Shown: positions 1 to 9,328 of the stretch, one piece after another | Layout of the letters: the number at the start of each line of letters is the position of its first letter | Numbering within the stretch: the stretch's first letter is position 1 | Translations under genes and position numbers: made by a program | NCBI GenBank assembly: GCA_016871515.1 | Contig: VHDE01000003.1 | Location: 1 to 64,000, forward strand | Reading direction: 5' to 3' | DNA from: Verrucomicrobiota bacterium | Lineage (GTDB): Bacteria > Verrucomicrobiota > Verrucomicrobiia > Limisphaerales > SIBE01 | Length of the DNA: 64,000 nucleotides | Notes under the pieces: generated by a model | The model's input: the letters and a program-made list of their open reading frames with translations, nothing else | Database searches by the model: none | What the model was told of the DNA's origin: nothing

Positions 1-83
1 GCGATTCCCGCTGGAAGGTTGACTTTCGGCGCGCTTATTTCACTCTCACTGACCAACATAACCTTAACCATAAGGCAGGATCT

Positions 84-884
84 ATGGCTACGATGCACGA
101 AGTTGATTACAAGATTTACGGGGACGACATGCAGTTCGTCGAAGTGGAGTTAGACCCGCAGGAAGCTGCGATTGCGGAAGCCGGCGGCATGATGTACATG
201 GAGGACGGGATTGAGATGGAAACGATCTTCGGCGACGGTTCCCAACAGAGAAGCGGGTTCTTTGGCGCGCTCATGGGCGCGGGCAAACGGTTGATTACAG
301 GCGAGTCGCTTTTTATGACCGTCTTTCAAAACCGCGGCGCCGACAAGAAGAAGGTAGCCTTTGGCGCTCCGTACCCGGGCAAGATCATCGCCGTCCACTT
401 GTCGGAGATCGGCGGAGAATTGATTACGCAAAAGGATTCGTTTCTCTGCGCAGCCAAAGGGGTGAGCATTGGGATCGCGTTTCAGAAACGAATCGGGGTC
501 GGTCTGTTTGGCGGCGAAGGGTTCATCATGCAACGCCTGCAAGGGGATGGCTGGGCCTTCATTCATGCCGGCGGGACACTTCTGCAACGTGACTTGGGCC
601 CCGGCGAAATGCTTCGCGTGGATACCGGTTGTATTGTCGGCTTTCAGCCTTCGATTGATTACGACATTCAGCGGGCGGGCAATATCAAGTCGATGCTCTT
701 TGGCGGTGAAGGTTTGTTTTTCGCCACGTTGCGCGGTCCCGGCCGGGTTTGGCTGCAATCGCTTCCCTTGAGCCGGTTGGCGGATCGAATTTATGCGGCA
801 GCGCCGAAGGCAGGTGGCGGCGGACGTGAAGAAGGTTCCCTGTTGGGCGGCCTAGGCCGGATGTTGGATGGCGATAGCACCTAA
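84..884 (+). CDS. AIM24/TIGR00266 family protein
   Basis: 266 aa, complete. It belongs to the AIM24 (TIGR00266) family, whose biochemical role in bacteria is unsettled; members are soluble beta-rich proteins. The sequence shows the family's repeated glycine turns: [10 protein letters not shown] near residue 143 and a second copy, [12 protein letters not shown], near residue 206, with the internal [13 protein letters not shown] strand pair between them. No signal peptide or membrane segment is visible. The C-terminal 30 residues are Gly-rich and end in a short hydrophobic motif (LGGLGRML), as in many homologues. The ATG at 84 follows an AGGCAGGA-type ribosome site. Bases 1-83 upstream hold no gene. 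A truncated YjbQ relic follows within 20 bases. Family call is strong; function is unknown. Confidence 0.85.
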   Translation: MATMHEVDYKIYGDDMQFVEVELDPQEAAIAEAGGMMYMEDGIEMETIFGDGSQQRSGFFGALMGAGKRLITGESLFMTVFQNRGADKKKVAFGAPYPGKIIAVHLSEIGGELITQKDSFLCAAKGVSIGIAFQKRIGVGLFGGEGFIMQRLQGDGWAFIHAGGTLLQRDLGPGEMLRVDTGCIVGFQPSIDYDIQRAGNIKSMLFGGEGLFFATLRGPGRVWLQSLPLSRLADRIYAAAPKAGGGGREEGSLLGGLGRMLDGDST

Positions 885-902
885 AAGTCGCTCGCCACCT
901 CG

Positions 903-1007
903 ATGGCATACCAGCGCCAGATTACATTGAGCACGCCGGGTCACCGCGGCATGCATGACCTGACCGATGATGCCGCTCGCATTGCGGCGGAATCGCATCG
1001 GCGGTGA
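903..1007 (+). pseudogene. YjbQ-family N-terminal relic
   Basis: A 34-codon frame whose start, MAYQRQITLSTPGH followed by RGMHDLTDDAARIAAES, matches the N-terminus of YjbQ/UPF0047 proteins (secondary thiamine-phosphate synthase-like, normally about 130-140 aa). The frame stops at TGA 1005-1007, and none of the remaining body, including the conserved His-rich active-site region, is found downstream before the kinase gene. I read it as the 5' end of a gene whose body was deleted. A real 34-aa peptide is the less likely alternative. Confidence 0.6.
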
Positions 1008-1103
1008 ACGATTGCCATTATCCGCCTTTCGGGCAATGGTTAACTGGCTATGGTGTTTCTCGATCTCGAGTCCTCTCATCTCGAAGGCGAAAGGCCGCCA
1101 CGC

Positions 1104-4100
1104 ATGCACACGCGCCGGTGTCTGCACTTTGGTTTTAGAGCGTCGATTGCAGGAGTCGCTTTGACTTTTCTGGTTGCGCTGGCCCGCGGGGAGCAGACGC
1201 CGCATTACCGCATTTTTCGCGCTTCAGAGGGATTGAGGGATTCTCACGTCAGCGCTGTGACAGCAAGTCCGCGCGGCAATGTTTGGGTGAACCATTGGCA
1301 CATCAACGCGAATGTGAGTGAGATCAGCGTTTTCGACGGGTACAGCATTCGTTCGCTGCCATCACCAGGGACCAACAGCTACCGAGTTTACGAAAGCGCG
1401 GCGGGACAACTCTGGTCGGTTTATCAAGACGGGCTGCTGCTCCATGATCGAAATACTTGGGTTCATCATCAGGTTTCCGAGATCCGAGCTGATATAACGA
1501 ACAACGTCATGCGTCAGGTCCGGCAAATACCGCTGATTCCAATCCAGCAAGACCGTGTCCTTTTCTTGCTCTCGGACCGCCTGATGGAATATGACGCCGC
1601 ACGCAAGCAAGTGACCCTGATCAAGAGAGTCAGCGACACGAACCTGGAAACGTTCATTGAAATGACGGAAGCGCGCGGCAATTCCGGCGTCTGGATTACC
1701 GGAGCGAGAGGATTGGGGAAGCTTTCCGGTCTGACCCGCTCGCTGAACGCCAATTCTCCGTGGCACGAGCAACTGGCCGGCGACACCTTGCAGGCTAAAG
1801 AGTTGCAGAGGCCATTCGAGGACAGCCATGGCGGCATCACGACCGTCGCGCAGGATTTGTCCGTCTTAACGAATCGTTTCATTCTGCGCCTTGACGGCTC
1901 GACTTGGCGCCGGCATCACGCTCCTCCCGGGGAAAATCTCCGGCAAGCGTGGCCTGGCTGGGATCAAACCACCTGGAGCTACACGCGAGATTCGCTTCTT
2001 CAGTTCGACAACGATCGACAGATGGCCGTTTCGAAAGAGAGAACTTGGGTTGGCCAGTACCGAGATGTCGCCGTGGAAACCAACGGCGTCTTTTGGCTTG
2101 CCACTTCCGAAGGTCTGGTGCGCTACGCTCCTTTCTGCTGGAGAACGCCGCGCGAAATCGAAGAAGTGGAAACGCTCGTTCACGCCATGTTGGAAGATAG
2201 AGAAGGACGATTATGGTTTGGGACCGCGGATTACTTGGTCGAGTTCAGAAATGGGCAATGGAAAAAGATTCGGTGGCCTTCGGGCTTCGAGGCAGAGTTT
2301 CGGAGCACTGATTCGCTGTTCCAATTGCCCAATGGAAGAATCGTGATTGCCGCCCGCGATCGCCCGCTGCTTTACGATCCTGCCACAGGTCAATTCAAGT
2401 ACATCGGACATCAGCGAGGCCGAAGGATAAATTTCATTGGCCAGACCAAGTCTGGCAAACTCGCCGCCCAAACGAGTGAGAGTGATTTCTCCGAAGCGTA
2501 CATTCTTGAACAGTTCGACGGTCAAGTCTTCACGGAGGTTATTGAATCGAAACCGGATTGGAACCTGGGAGGCGAGTTGTTCTTCCTGACTGTGGCCGAG
2601 AATGGGGATGTCTGGCTTGGCGGAGCGCGCGGTTTGGGCGTCGTGCGAAACGATCAGTTGCAAGTGTTTGACGAGGAGCAAGGATTTGTTCAAGAGCGGA
2701 TTTATTGTCTGCTGGATCTCGGCAATGGCAAGATTTGGTGCGGTGGCTCGGACAAGATTCAGGAGTACAACGGAAAATCTTGGTCGATTGTGCGTTCTGG
2801 GCTGGACCGGGTTAACCGGATGACGAAAGGCAACGACGGCAAAATTTGGGTGGCAACGGCGCGGGGTTTGTACAGTTTTGCCGATGGTTCATGGGTGATC
2901 AATGGAGTCGAGGAAGGGCTCCCGGCCGCAGCGCTCTCGCAGATTCTCCCGGACAGCCAGGGGCGCCTCTGGGCGGCGACGACCCGAGGCATCAGCCTGT
3001 ACCATCGCGACGCGGATTTAGCCCCGCCTAAGACACTGACGCCAGTGATCGCAAATGCCGAGCGATTGATGGCCGAAGACCCGGTCACAATCGCTTTCAA
3101 CGCGGTGGACAAATGGCATTACACGCCGGTGAATCGATTGCTCTACTGTTACCGTTTGGACGAAGGACAATGGTCTCCGTACGCGAGCGCGACAACGAAA
3201 GTATTCGAAAGCCTGCGCCCCGGAAAACATCGCTTCGAAGTGAAGGCGATGGACCGCAATTGGAATGCGGACCCGTCATTTGCTTTCGTGGAGTTTACGA
3301 TTCTCGTGCCATGGTATCAGGAGTCACGCGTGATCGCAGTTTTGGTTTGCGGATTGATTCTGGTGTTGTTTTTTGCGGGACTAGCCGTCAATCGCCACGT
3401 GCAACTGACGCGCAGTTACGCTGCCGTGGAAAGAATTGTTGCGCAAAGAACGCGCGAACTCGAGCAGGCGAACCAGGAATTGTTGCACAGTCAAAAAATG
3501 AAAGCGCTTGGCACGCTGGCCGCCGGGATTGCGCATGACTTCAACAACATTCTTTCCATAATCAAGGGGTCCGCTCAAATCATCGAAAGCAACGTCGAGG
3601 ACAAAGACAAGATACGCACCCGAGTCAGCCGCATTAAGACCGTGGTCGAGCAGGGCGCAGAGATCGTAAAGTCAATGCTCGGTTTGAGCCGCGTGACGGA
3701 ACAAGACCTGGTGCTGTGCGACATTAACTCGGTGGTGGACGAGACCATCAAGCTTCTCGGAGATCGGTTTCTGCAGGAGGTAACCATTCAAGTGGAGGCT
3801 GCGCCTGGCTTGGCGCCGATCTTAGGCTTAAAGGAGTTGATTCACCAAATGCTTTTGAATCTCATACTGAACGCCGCGGACGCGATGTCTGGGCTGGGCG
3901 AGATATGCATCAAAACCGGTATGATCAACACACTGGCGGAGAACCTCGCTTTGTCTCCCGCCGAGGCTCGCACTTATGTTTATATCGCCGTTCAAGACAG
4001 CGGATGCGGTATTGCGCCGGAAGTTTTGCCCCGGATTTTTGAGCCGTTCTTCACCACGAAGGCGCTTTCCACGAGGCGTGGGACGGGCTTGGGGCTTTCG

Positions 4101-4226
4101 ATGGTTTACGAACTGGCGAAATCGATGGGATACGGCTTGAAGGTAAGGTCAGCGGTGGGCAAAGGCAGCACGTTCAGCATTATCATACCAGCTCGCAGCA
4201 GCATGGATGATGACGCTCTGAGCTGA
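1104..4226 (+). CDS. Reg_prop/Y_Y_Y sensor histidine kinase
   Basis: About 1040 aa from the chosen ATG at 1104, which begins a clean signal peptide (MHTRRCLHF, then a hydrophobic stretch ending ARGEQ). An upstream ATG at 1050 would bury that signal behind 18 charged residues. The periplasmic half (about residues 35-690) carries repeated propeller blades with DxxGxLWxGT-like turns (GRLWFGT, GDVWLGG, GKIWVAT, GRLWAATT). A Y_Y_Y beta-sandwich follows, ending at FVEFTILVPWYQ, then one membrane segment near 740-763. The cytoplasmic part has a HisKA box (AAGIAHDFNN, His811), an N box (LILNAADAM), a G1 box (DSGCGIAPE) and a G2 box (GTGLGLSMV). No receiver is fused. By family rule it senses an extracellular ligand, often glycan-derived, and autophosphorylates. 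The next gene, a LuxR regulator, is broken, so the partner is unclear. Confidence 0.9.
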   Translation: MHTRRCLHFGFRASIAGVALTFLVALARGEQTPHYRIFRASEGLRDSHVSAVTASPRGNVWVNHWHINANVSEISVFDGYSIRSLPSPGTNSYRVYESAAGQLWSVYQDGLLLHDRNTWVHHQVSEIRADITNNVMRQVRQIPLIPIQQDRVLFLLSDRLMEYDAARKQVTLIKRVSDTNLETFIEMTEARGNSGVWITGARGLGKLSGLTRSLNANSPWHEQLAGDTLQAKELQRPFEDSHGGITTVAQDLSVLTNRFILRLDGSTWRRHHAPPGENLRQAWPGWDQTTWSYTRDSLLQFDNDRQMAVSKERTWVGQYRDVAVETNGVFWLATSEGLVRYAPFCWRTPREIEEVETLVHAMLEDREGRLWFGTADYLVEFRNGQWKKIRWPSGFEAEFRSTDSLFQLPNGRIVIAARDRPLLYDPATGQFKYIGHQRGRRINFIGQTKSGKLAAQTSESDFSEAYILEQFDGQVFTEVIESKPDWNLGGELFFLTVAENGDVWLGGARGLGVVRNDQLQVFDEEQGFVQERIYCLLDLGNGKIWCGGSDKIQEYNGKSWSIVRSGLDRVNRMTKGNDGKIWVATARGLYSFADGSWVINGVEEGLPAAALSQILPDSQGRLWAATTRGISLYHRDADLAPPKTLTPVIANAERLMAEDPVTIAFNAVDKWHYTPVNRLLYCYRLDEGQWSPYASATTKVFESLRPGKHRFEVKAMDRNWNADPSFAFVEFTILVPWYQESRVIAVLVCGLILVLFFAGLAVNRHVQLTRSYAAVERIVAQRTRELEQANQELLHSQKMKALGTLAAGIAHDFNNILSIIKGSAQIIESNVEDKDKIRTRVSRIKTVVEQGAEIVKSMLGLSRVTEQDLVLCDINSVVDETIKLLGDRFLQEVTIQVEAAPGLAPILGLKELIHQMLLNLILNAADAMSGLGEICIKTGMINTLAENLALSPAEARTYVYIAVQDSGCGIAPEVLPRIFEPFFTTKALSTRRGTGLGLSMVYELAKSMGYGLKVRSAVGKGSTFSIIIPARSSMDDDALS

Positions 4227-4314
4227 TCTAAATCAAAGCACACAAATTGAGAACTGCTGGCACACATCAAATTTCCTTGTTCACAATGTCGGAGTTTGAT
4301 TTAGAGTCCCTGGC

Positions 4315-4321
4315 GGAGGAG
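4315..4321 (+). promoter_or_regulatory. Shine-Dalgarno deciding start of LuxR gene
   Basis: GGAGGAG, seven bases before ATG 4329. It is a near-perfect ribosome site and argues that translation was designed to begin at 4329, upstream of the internal TAA at 4506, and not at the TTG at 4662. Confidence 0.6.
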
Positions 4322-4328
4322 AATCTTA

Positions 4329-5381
4329 ATGCACCGGCTCCCATACCGAGATCTCCGCAGGTTAACGAGCGTCCTTCCGAAAGTTCACGTTCAAATTGAT
4401 TTGGCTTCGTTGCCAGGCTGCGTTGTGAATCTTGTTCCACGATTTGTGGCAGCAGACCTGATCGAGTATAATGAAGTGAGCAAGGACCGCTGTCAATTGA
4501 CGCAGTAACCGGCTTCGTCAGAGGGCCGCCGGCGATATCCGATCTTCAAGGCACATCTCGACAAACATCCCGTCCTGAACCAACCGCACGGACGCGAGTT
4601 CCTGAATCGCGGCAACGATCGTGTTCAGGGCAGCGAGCAAGTTGATGACGAGTTTTATCGCTTGGTTGGCATTACGGATCAAATGTCGTTTAGTTTTCAA
4701 TACGATGCGGCTGTCTGGACTCAGGTCGTGCTAAATCGCTGGGAGCGCCCCTTCAGCGCGAGAGATCGTTTGTTGGTCGAGTTTCTTCAGCCGCATTTGG
4801 CTCAAGTTCACAAAAATGCGGTCTTGTTGTCTGATTCTCATCAGCGGACTGAATCGTTGACGGGCGCATTTGCCTCGATACATCAAGGCTTGGTGGTTTT
4901 GGACAGCAAAGGTCAGGCGCTCTGGATGACAAAAAGTTCGTTGCAATGGTTGTCGTTGTACTTCGTCGAGCCGGTGGGAGAACAGCGGTTGCCTGAGCGT
5001 CTTTACCGCTGGGTTCAAACCCAACGGACAAGAAATCAAAAGCCGCCGCAAAGTTTGCCCGAGCCGCTTGCCATCACGCATGCCCATGCACGATTGATCA
5101 TCCGTTTTTTTGAAGATACGCGAGGACGCCAGTTTCTGCTGCTCAAGGAAGAGAAGATGGGGGTTTGTCCGTCCGCGTTCGTTCGACTTGGCCTAACCCC
5201 GCGGGAAGGCGAAGTCTTGTATTGGATTTGTCAGGGGAAGAACAACCCGGAAATTGCCACGGTCGAAGGCATCAGCCTTCGCACTGTGCACAAGGACGTC
5301 GAACACATTTTGGCGAAATTGAAAGTCGAATCCAGGGCCGCAGCCATGGTCACGGCACTTCAAACCTTGGACGAATCGTAA
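4329..5381 (+). pseudogene. LuxR-type regulator with in-frame TAA
   Basis: A 351-codon frame interrupted only by TAA at 4506-4508 (codon 60). The first 59 codons (MHRLPYRDLRRLTSVLPKV...) look like the N-terminus of the GAF-like-sensor LuxR regulators common in Verrucomicrobiota. After the stop the same frame continues without a shift through FKAHLDKHPV, FYRLVGITDQM and a linker to a LuxR HTH (LTPREGEVLYWICQGK, then ISLRTVHKDVEHILAKL). A strong Shine-Dalgarno precedes ATG 4329. Weak restarts (TTG 4662) could make a 239-aa protein lacking part of the sensor. Either one substitution made the stop in a freshly dying gene, or it is a base-calling error. It follows the sensor kinase by 102 bases but has no receiver domain. 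Confidence 0.8.
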
Positions 5382-5411
5382 CGAAGGACAGGGGCTAAGC
5401 GAACAGCTGCT

Positions 5412-5447
5412 GGCGGCCGAAGAAGGTAAACTTTGCCGGCCGCCTTT
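5412..5447. terminator. Possible bidirectional terminator hairpin
   Basis: GGCGGCC (5412-5418) pairs with GGCCGCC (5438-5444) across a 19-base loop, followed by TTTG. It lies between the convergent LuxR relic and the membrane protein gene. The short T run makes the terminator role tentative. Confidence 0.35.
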
Positions 5448-5496
5448 GTCGAAAGAGCTGGACAACCTTCTGCTACGATGAAGTTCTCGACAACGT

Positions 5497-6051
5497 TTAC
5501 GACGAACGGGCCGGCTTAGCTTTTTCCTTCTTCTTCGATTCGATCTGCCCAGGGGCCGATTCCGGTTTGCGGAGCGACTCAGCTCCGCGTGCCGTCAGCA
5601 GGACCGAAACGAACAGCAGCACCGCGCCGAGTGGGACCAAGACGATGCCGAGCCCAGGATCGCCAGAGTAAAAAATAATGCCGCCGACGAAGAAGCCGGC
5701 CGGCACGAGAATAGTGGCTCCCATCAGACAGCCCGATGCCAAATCGCGAAAGCGGGTTTCCCAGAGCGGAATGAGGCTGATCGTCGCACCGAAGGCGATG
5801 TGGACCAGCGAGAGGAATGTTCCATGCGCGTGAGCGAGCGTCCACATCAATCGTCTCGTTTCGTTCGGGACATCCAAATAAAACCCTTTCTTAAAGCCAT
5901 GGAACGATTCCAATGCGATGCCAAGACTTAAGAACACCAGGAGGGACCACCAGCCGAAGCGCAGATGGCGCTGGATCAAAGTGGTGAGGGCATGGTCGCG
6001 CACTGGCCTGAGCGGCGCGTTGGGCGGGTCAGTATCTGAAATCGGTTTCAT
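5497..6051 (-). CDS. Four-helix membrane protein, unknown function
   Basis: 184 aa from the ATG at 6051; the frame opens further upstream, but those residues are basic and repeat-derived. It shows four likely membrane segments: FGWWSLLVFLSLGIALE, LAHAHGTFLSLVHIAFGA, GATILVPAGFFVGGIIF and IVLVPLGAVLLFVSVLL. A Lys-rich cytoplasmic tail (SKKKEKAKPARSS) follows. Helix 2 carries a HAHGTFLSLVH pattern with three histidines on neighbouring turns, which could bind heme or metal, but no catalytic partner helices are present. I do not recognise a named family. It is transcribed convergently with the broken LuxR gene and has no operon partner. Confidence 0.65.
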   Translation of the reverse strand: MKPISDTDPPNAPLRPVRDHALTTLIQRHLRFGWWSLLVFLSLGIALESFHGFKKGFYLDVPNETRRLMWTLAHAHGTFLSLVHIAFGATISLIPLWETRFRDLASGCLMGATILVPAGFFVGGIIFYSGDPGLGIVLVPLGAVLLFVSVLLTARGAESLRKPESAPGQIESKKKEKAKPARSS

Positions 6052-6127
6052 GCTTCGCTGGATTCGAATTCGCTCAATTCTCTGCGACATCCTGCGGCAA
6101 AACTCAGCTGGATTCAATACGGATGGT

Positions 6128-6198
6128 GCATCCCGAAGTTGTCGGTAGCGGCGGGCATGCTGCCTGCCGCTACGATTGTGCCGACAACTGCGGGATGC
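6128..6198. repeat. Nested palindromic repeat, family A copy 1
   Basis: The outer arms (6128-6145 and 6181-6198) are inverted copies beginning GCATCCCG and ending CGGGATGC. The inner arms GTAGCGGCGGGCA and TGCCTGCCGCTAC form a second stem. The core string GTCGGCACAATCGTA recurs in the opposite orientation at 53376, so both are copies of one dispersed element. The rest of 6199-6420 contains degenerate GCGTTTACG strings and no gene I can support. Confidence 0.75.
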
Positions 6199-6420
6199 TC
6201 CGGTGCGGCCAGCGCGTGATTAAGACTGTTGGTCGGAGAGCAGAGCGTTTACGAAGCGTTTACGGTGCATTTCGCAATTGGCCGCGCGGTGACATGGGTG
6301 TTCAATATGTTCACGAGCGAACATTCTGAACACATGGTTCTTGAAAGCCGCGGCGGATGTTTTTCTATAATTGATTGCACTCCAACCGAGTCTGCCGTTG
6401 GCGGTCACTAGGCACAACAT

Positions 6421-7016
6421 TTGCCCTGCGAGCAAGTCATTGTGAAGCAACATCGCCTCCAGACGTCAACGTGGCTGGGAAATAGCAATGGGCTCTATCG
6501 CTGTCATCTTCGTCCAACGTTCGAAAAAACTGCCTCGCGGATCGCGCAGGGAACGAGTGACCTGGCCAACAGCGTCCAGGCCAAGCGTTTTTCGACCGCC
6601 GACGGCGTGATGTGGTTCGGTTTTGGCCAAGAGGACGCCGGGTTGGCCCGTTACGACGGCGAGAGCTCTGTCAACTTCACGACAGCCGGCGGCTTGGCGC
6701 ACAATGATGTCACGACCATTACAAGCGAGGCGGACGGCCAATTGTGGGTTGGAACTTTCGGCGGTGGCGCTTCGCGGTTCGATACCAAGAGCTTCGTGAA
6801 TTTGACGACCGACGATGGGCTCGTGAACAATTTCGGCCGAACACGCTCGATGCCGAGATCGAAAATGCTCAGATTCAAAACGGAAGAAGAGTAGTTTTCA
6901 CCGGGATTCGAAGAGACAAACGCGGGGCGCTTTGGCTGGGAACTCTTGGAAGCGGAATGTAACGCTACGACTTGGCCGCCGTGGCCGAGTTTCTGGAGAA
7001 AGTGAGGCGGCTATGA
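6421..7016 (+). pseudogene. Two-component propeller gene fragment
   Basis: Three short segments in two frames encode Reg_prop blades: GVMWFGFGQEDAGLARYDG, GQLWVGTFGGGASRFDT and, after a frame change near 6840, RGALWLGTLGSGM. A TAA then falls where the blade would continue to RYD. The remaining tail, LAAVAEFLEKVRRL, ends at TGA 7014-7016 and is nearly repeated at 9275-9318. There is no signal peptide, kinase or start that I can support. This is the remnant of a gene related to the intact kinase at 1104, broken by a frameshift, a nonsense change and deletions. Confidence 0.7.
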
Positions 7017-7066
7017 GTAATGGCCCTGGCGCATCTCTGTTTCTTTCGCTTCCCTTCTGCGGTTTT

Positions 7067-8769
7067 ATGAAGCAACGAACTCCAATGTATCCGCTGCCCA
7101 CCCCCGCCCTGCTGTTCGCAACACTCGCCTGGAGCGTCGTCGGCATAATCGGCCAGACCGTGCCCGCTGCGCCTTCGGATACACCCGCCACAATCATCCG
7201 CGGCCGGGTGCTGGACGGGGCGGGTCGGCCTGCCCCTGATGTCTGGGTCCAAGTGCAGACGCTCGACCCCACTGCCGCGCCCGACTTGCGAACCGGTGGT
7301 TGGGCCTTGGCGAGCACGAACTCGGACGCGGACGGCGAGTTCGCACTCTCCGTTGATAGATTGCCGCCCACATGGGCGCTCCTCGCGCTTCAAGGTGAAA
7401 ACGTCGCGTGGCACGAGCACACGTTATCCATCGATCCTCCCGGCGCGCTACCCATCACTCTCGATCTGCGCCCTTGCCCTCGGATCAACGGTTTGATTCG
7501 GGCGCTGGATGAGTCGCTGCTCGGCTACTCCGTCGCCATCGAGGTCGAGACCACCGCGACGCGCGCCGTTCCTCCGCTCGCATCCGTGCCGGAAGCGTGG
7601 CGATAGGCGGCGAACTCAAACCCGGCCTCGTCGCTGAGGTGTTTCTCATTTCGGACAGTCTGGGAGACGGGTCCCGGATTCTTGACGATGCCTGGTTCAC
7701 GCGCACACCTCTGTTTCGGCGAATCGAGTCCCAGATTAGCTATCGACAGGCCCCCCGCTTCGGGGAGACCGGCTTAGCCGCCGACTTCGCAGTTCGCTGG
7801 CCGGCATCATCAGGGTTCCGACAGCCGGAGAATACACCCTGTCGGTTTTAAGCGATGATGGAGTGCGAATCGTAATTGCTGGTCATCCACCGGTGCTGTA
7901 CGACGATGGAGTCCACTCCGCTCGACTTGCAAACAAGAATGTGCAGCTCGCCGCTGGCGATCATGAGTTGCTCGTAGAGTACTTCCAGGGAGGAGGCGAT
8001 CTGGCGTGCGTCTTCTACTGAACTCCGCCCGGTGGAATTCGCCAGGTGGTTCCATCTTCCGCGTTGTTCCACGGACGGCGTCATCTGCCACCGCGAAGGG
8101 AGCCGAATCAGCAGCCCGTTCATCGACAGTACACGGATGCAGAGGGCCGCTTTCCGCTCAAAATGATCCCGGGTCTGCGCTATGAAAGACTGCGCTACCC
8201 TAGTACCAATGAATGGCAGGAATTGGCCCGGGCCGAACGGCTAAGGACTGATTTCTTGCAAGGCGTCCAGACCCGCGCCTTCAAGATTCATCCCCGCGAC
8301 AAGGGCCGCTGGCGGACTTATACAACGGCGGACGGCCAGACGATGAAACCAGTCGCCGCCGACCTTATTCGAACCAACGATTGGATTGATACGCTCCATT
8401 TAAGAAAGGCTTTGGTTTCAGTTGGGAACGCGAGGCTGGGGACGAATCGAAGGTGATCACGCCGAAGCGGTGGCGATGAAGGGCGATGCGCTCCCGGCAC
8501 AGGCTCCGGCCTCTTACTCAGACAGTGACCTCTTCTTCGCTAGAAACTTCAGACGAAGTGTGCCGCCGTCGTTTCTTGAACAAGATGATGGCACCTATTG
8601 GTTTGGTCTGGGAGGGGGCGGCGCTCTGCGATTAAGCGGCCCAACACTCTTTGCTTTCGCCGCGCCAACTCCGCTTCCGAATGGACGGGTGATGGACATT
8701 CAAGCGGTGCCTGACGGAGGCATTTGGTTTGCTACTTCGGGCGGGTTGGCACGATACGAGTCTGGTTGA
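7067..8769 (+). pseudogene. Secreted CarboxypepD_reg/PA14/propeller gene, decayed
   Basis: The order of pieces is that of one large exported protein. A signal peptide (MYPLPTPALLFATLAWSVVG) leads to a carboxypeptidase regulatory-like domain (IIRGRVLDGAGRPAPDVWVQ ... SDADGEFAL). A PA14 domain is split between two frames (LKPGLVAEVF near 7616; TAGEYTLSVLSDDGVRIVI near 7818-7880). In-frame TGA 8019-8021 sits where PA14 homologues have Trp, and the frame then runs on into TPPGGIRQVVPSSALFHG. A linker ending GRWRTYTTADG follows, then propeller blades (GTYWFGLGGGGALRLSG, GIWFATSGGLARYESG). At least three frame changes and one nonsense codon rule out a working protein. It probably once fed a C-terminal kinase like the gene at 1104. 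Confidence 0.75.
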
Positions 8770-9320
8770 AGTGGCAACCATAGCTCTCGTCCTGGCGATC
8801 ACACCCCTCTGCGCAGAAGCTCAGCAAGCGATCACATCCAACCCTCCACTCTCAGCCAACCGCGTCCTCGACCTCGACCGGCAAAGGCAGCTACGTCGAA
8901 CTGCCGAACGAAGTGTTCAAGGATTTGGACGAAGCAACAGTCGAGGGATGGGTCAAGTGGGACCGGGTCGTGCAATATTCGAAGTTCTTCGCCTTCGGAG
9001 GGCCTTACGAAACATTGTTTCCAGCCGGTGGTGCGAGGCCTGCCGATTTAGTGTTCCACGTAGCGTCCAGAGAACCAGAAAACGTGACCTATGGAGTTCA
9101 GCTCCCGGGATTTCTGCAGACGCATCGGTGGTTCCATCTCGCCGCCGTAAGCGGGAGCGGTGGAATGAAGCTTGCGTGTCTGGCCAAATTGCTCAACGTG
9201 CAATTCGATTACGATTCCGAACGAGGACCATCTGAGGCGGCTGTTACTGAGCCCGGGAGGATCGAGGAGGGCAACTTGGATGCAGTGGCTGAACTCCTCG
9301 AGAAAGTGAGGCCGGTATGA
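8761..9320 (+). pseudogene. LamG-domain gene fused to foreign tail, decayed
   Basis: A hydrophobic leader (VEVATIALVLAITPLCAEAQ) is followed, after a frame change near 8880, by the start of a LamG/concanavalin-like domain (GSYVELPNEVFKDLDEATVEG, then WFHLAAVSGSGGMKL). The LamG fold stops at MKL, and an unrelated 46-residue tail follows, ending LDAVAELLEKVR. That tail resembles the one ending the relic at 6421-7016. The best reading is that a deletion joined the front of one gene to the back of another. Frame loss and the missing two-thirds of LamG make a functional product unlikely. Confidence 0.65.
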
Positions 9321-9328
9321 AGGCGCGC

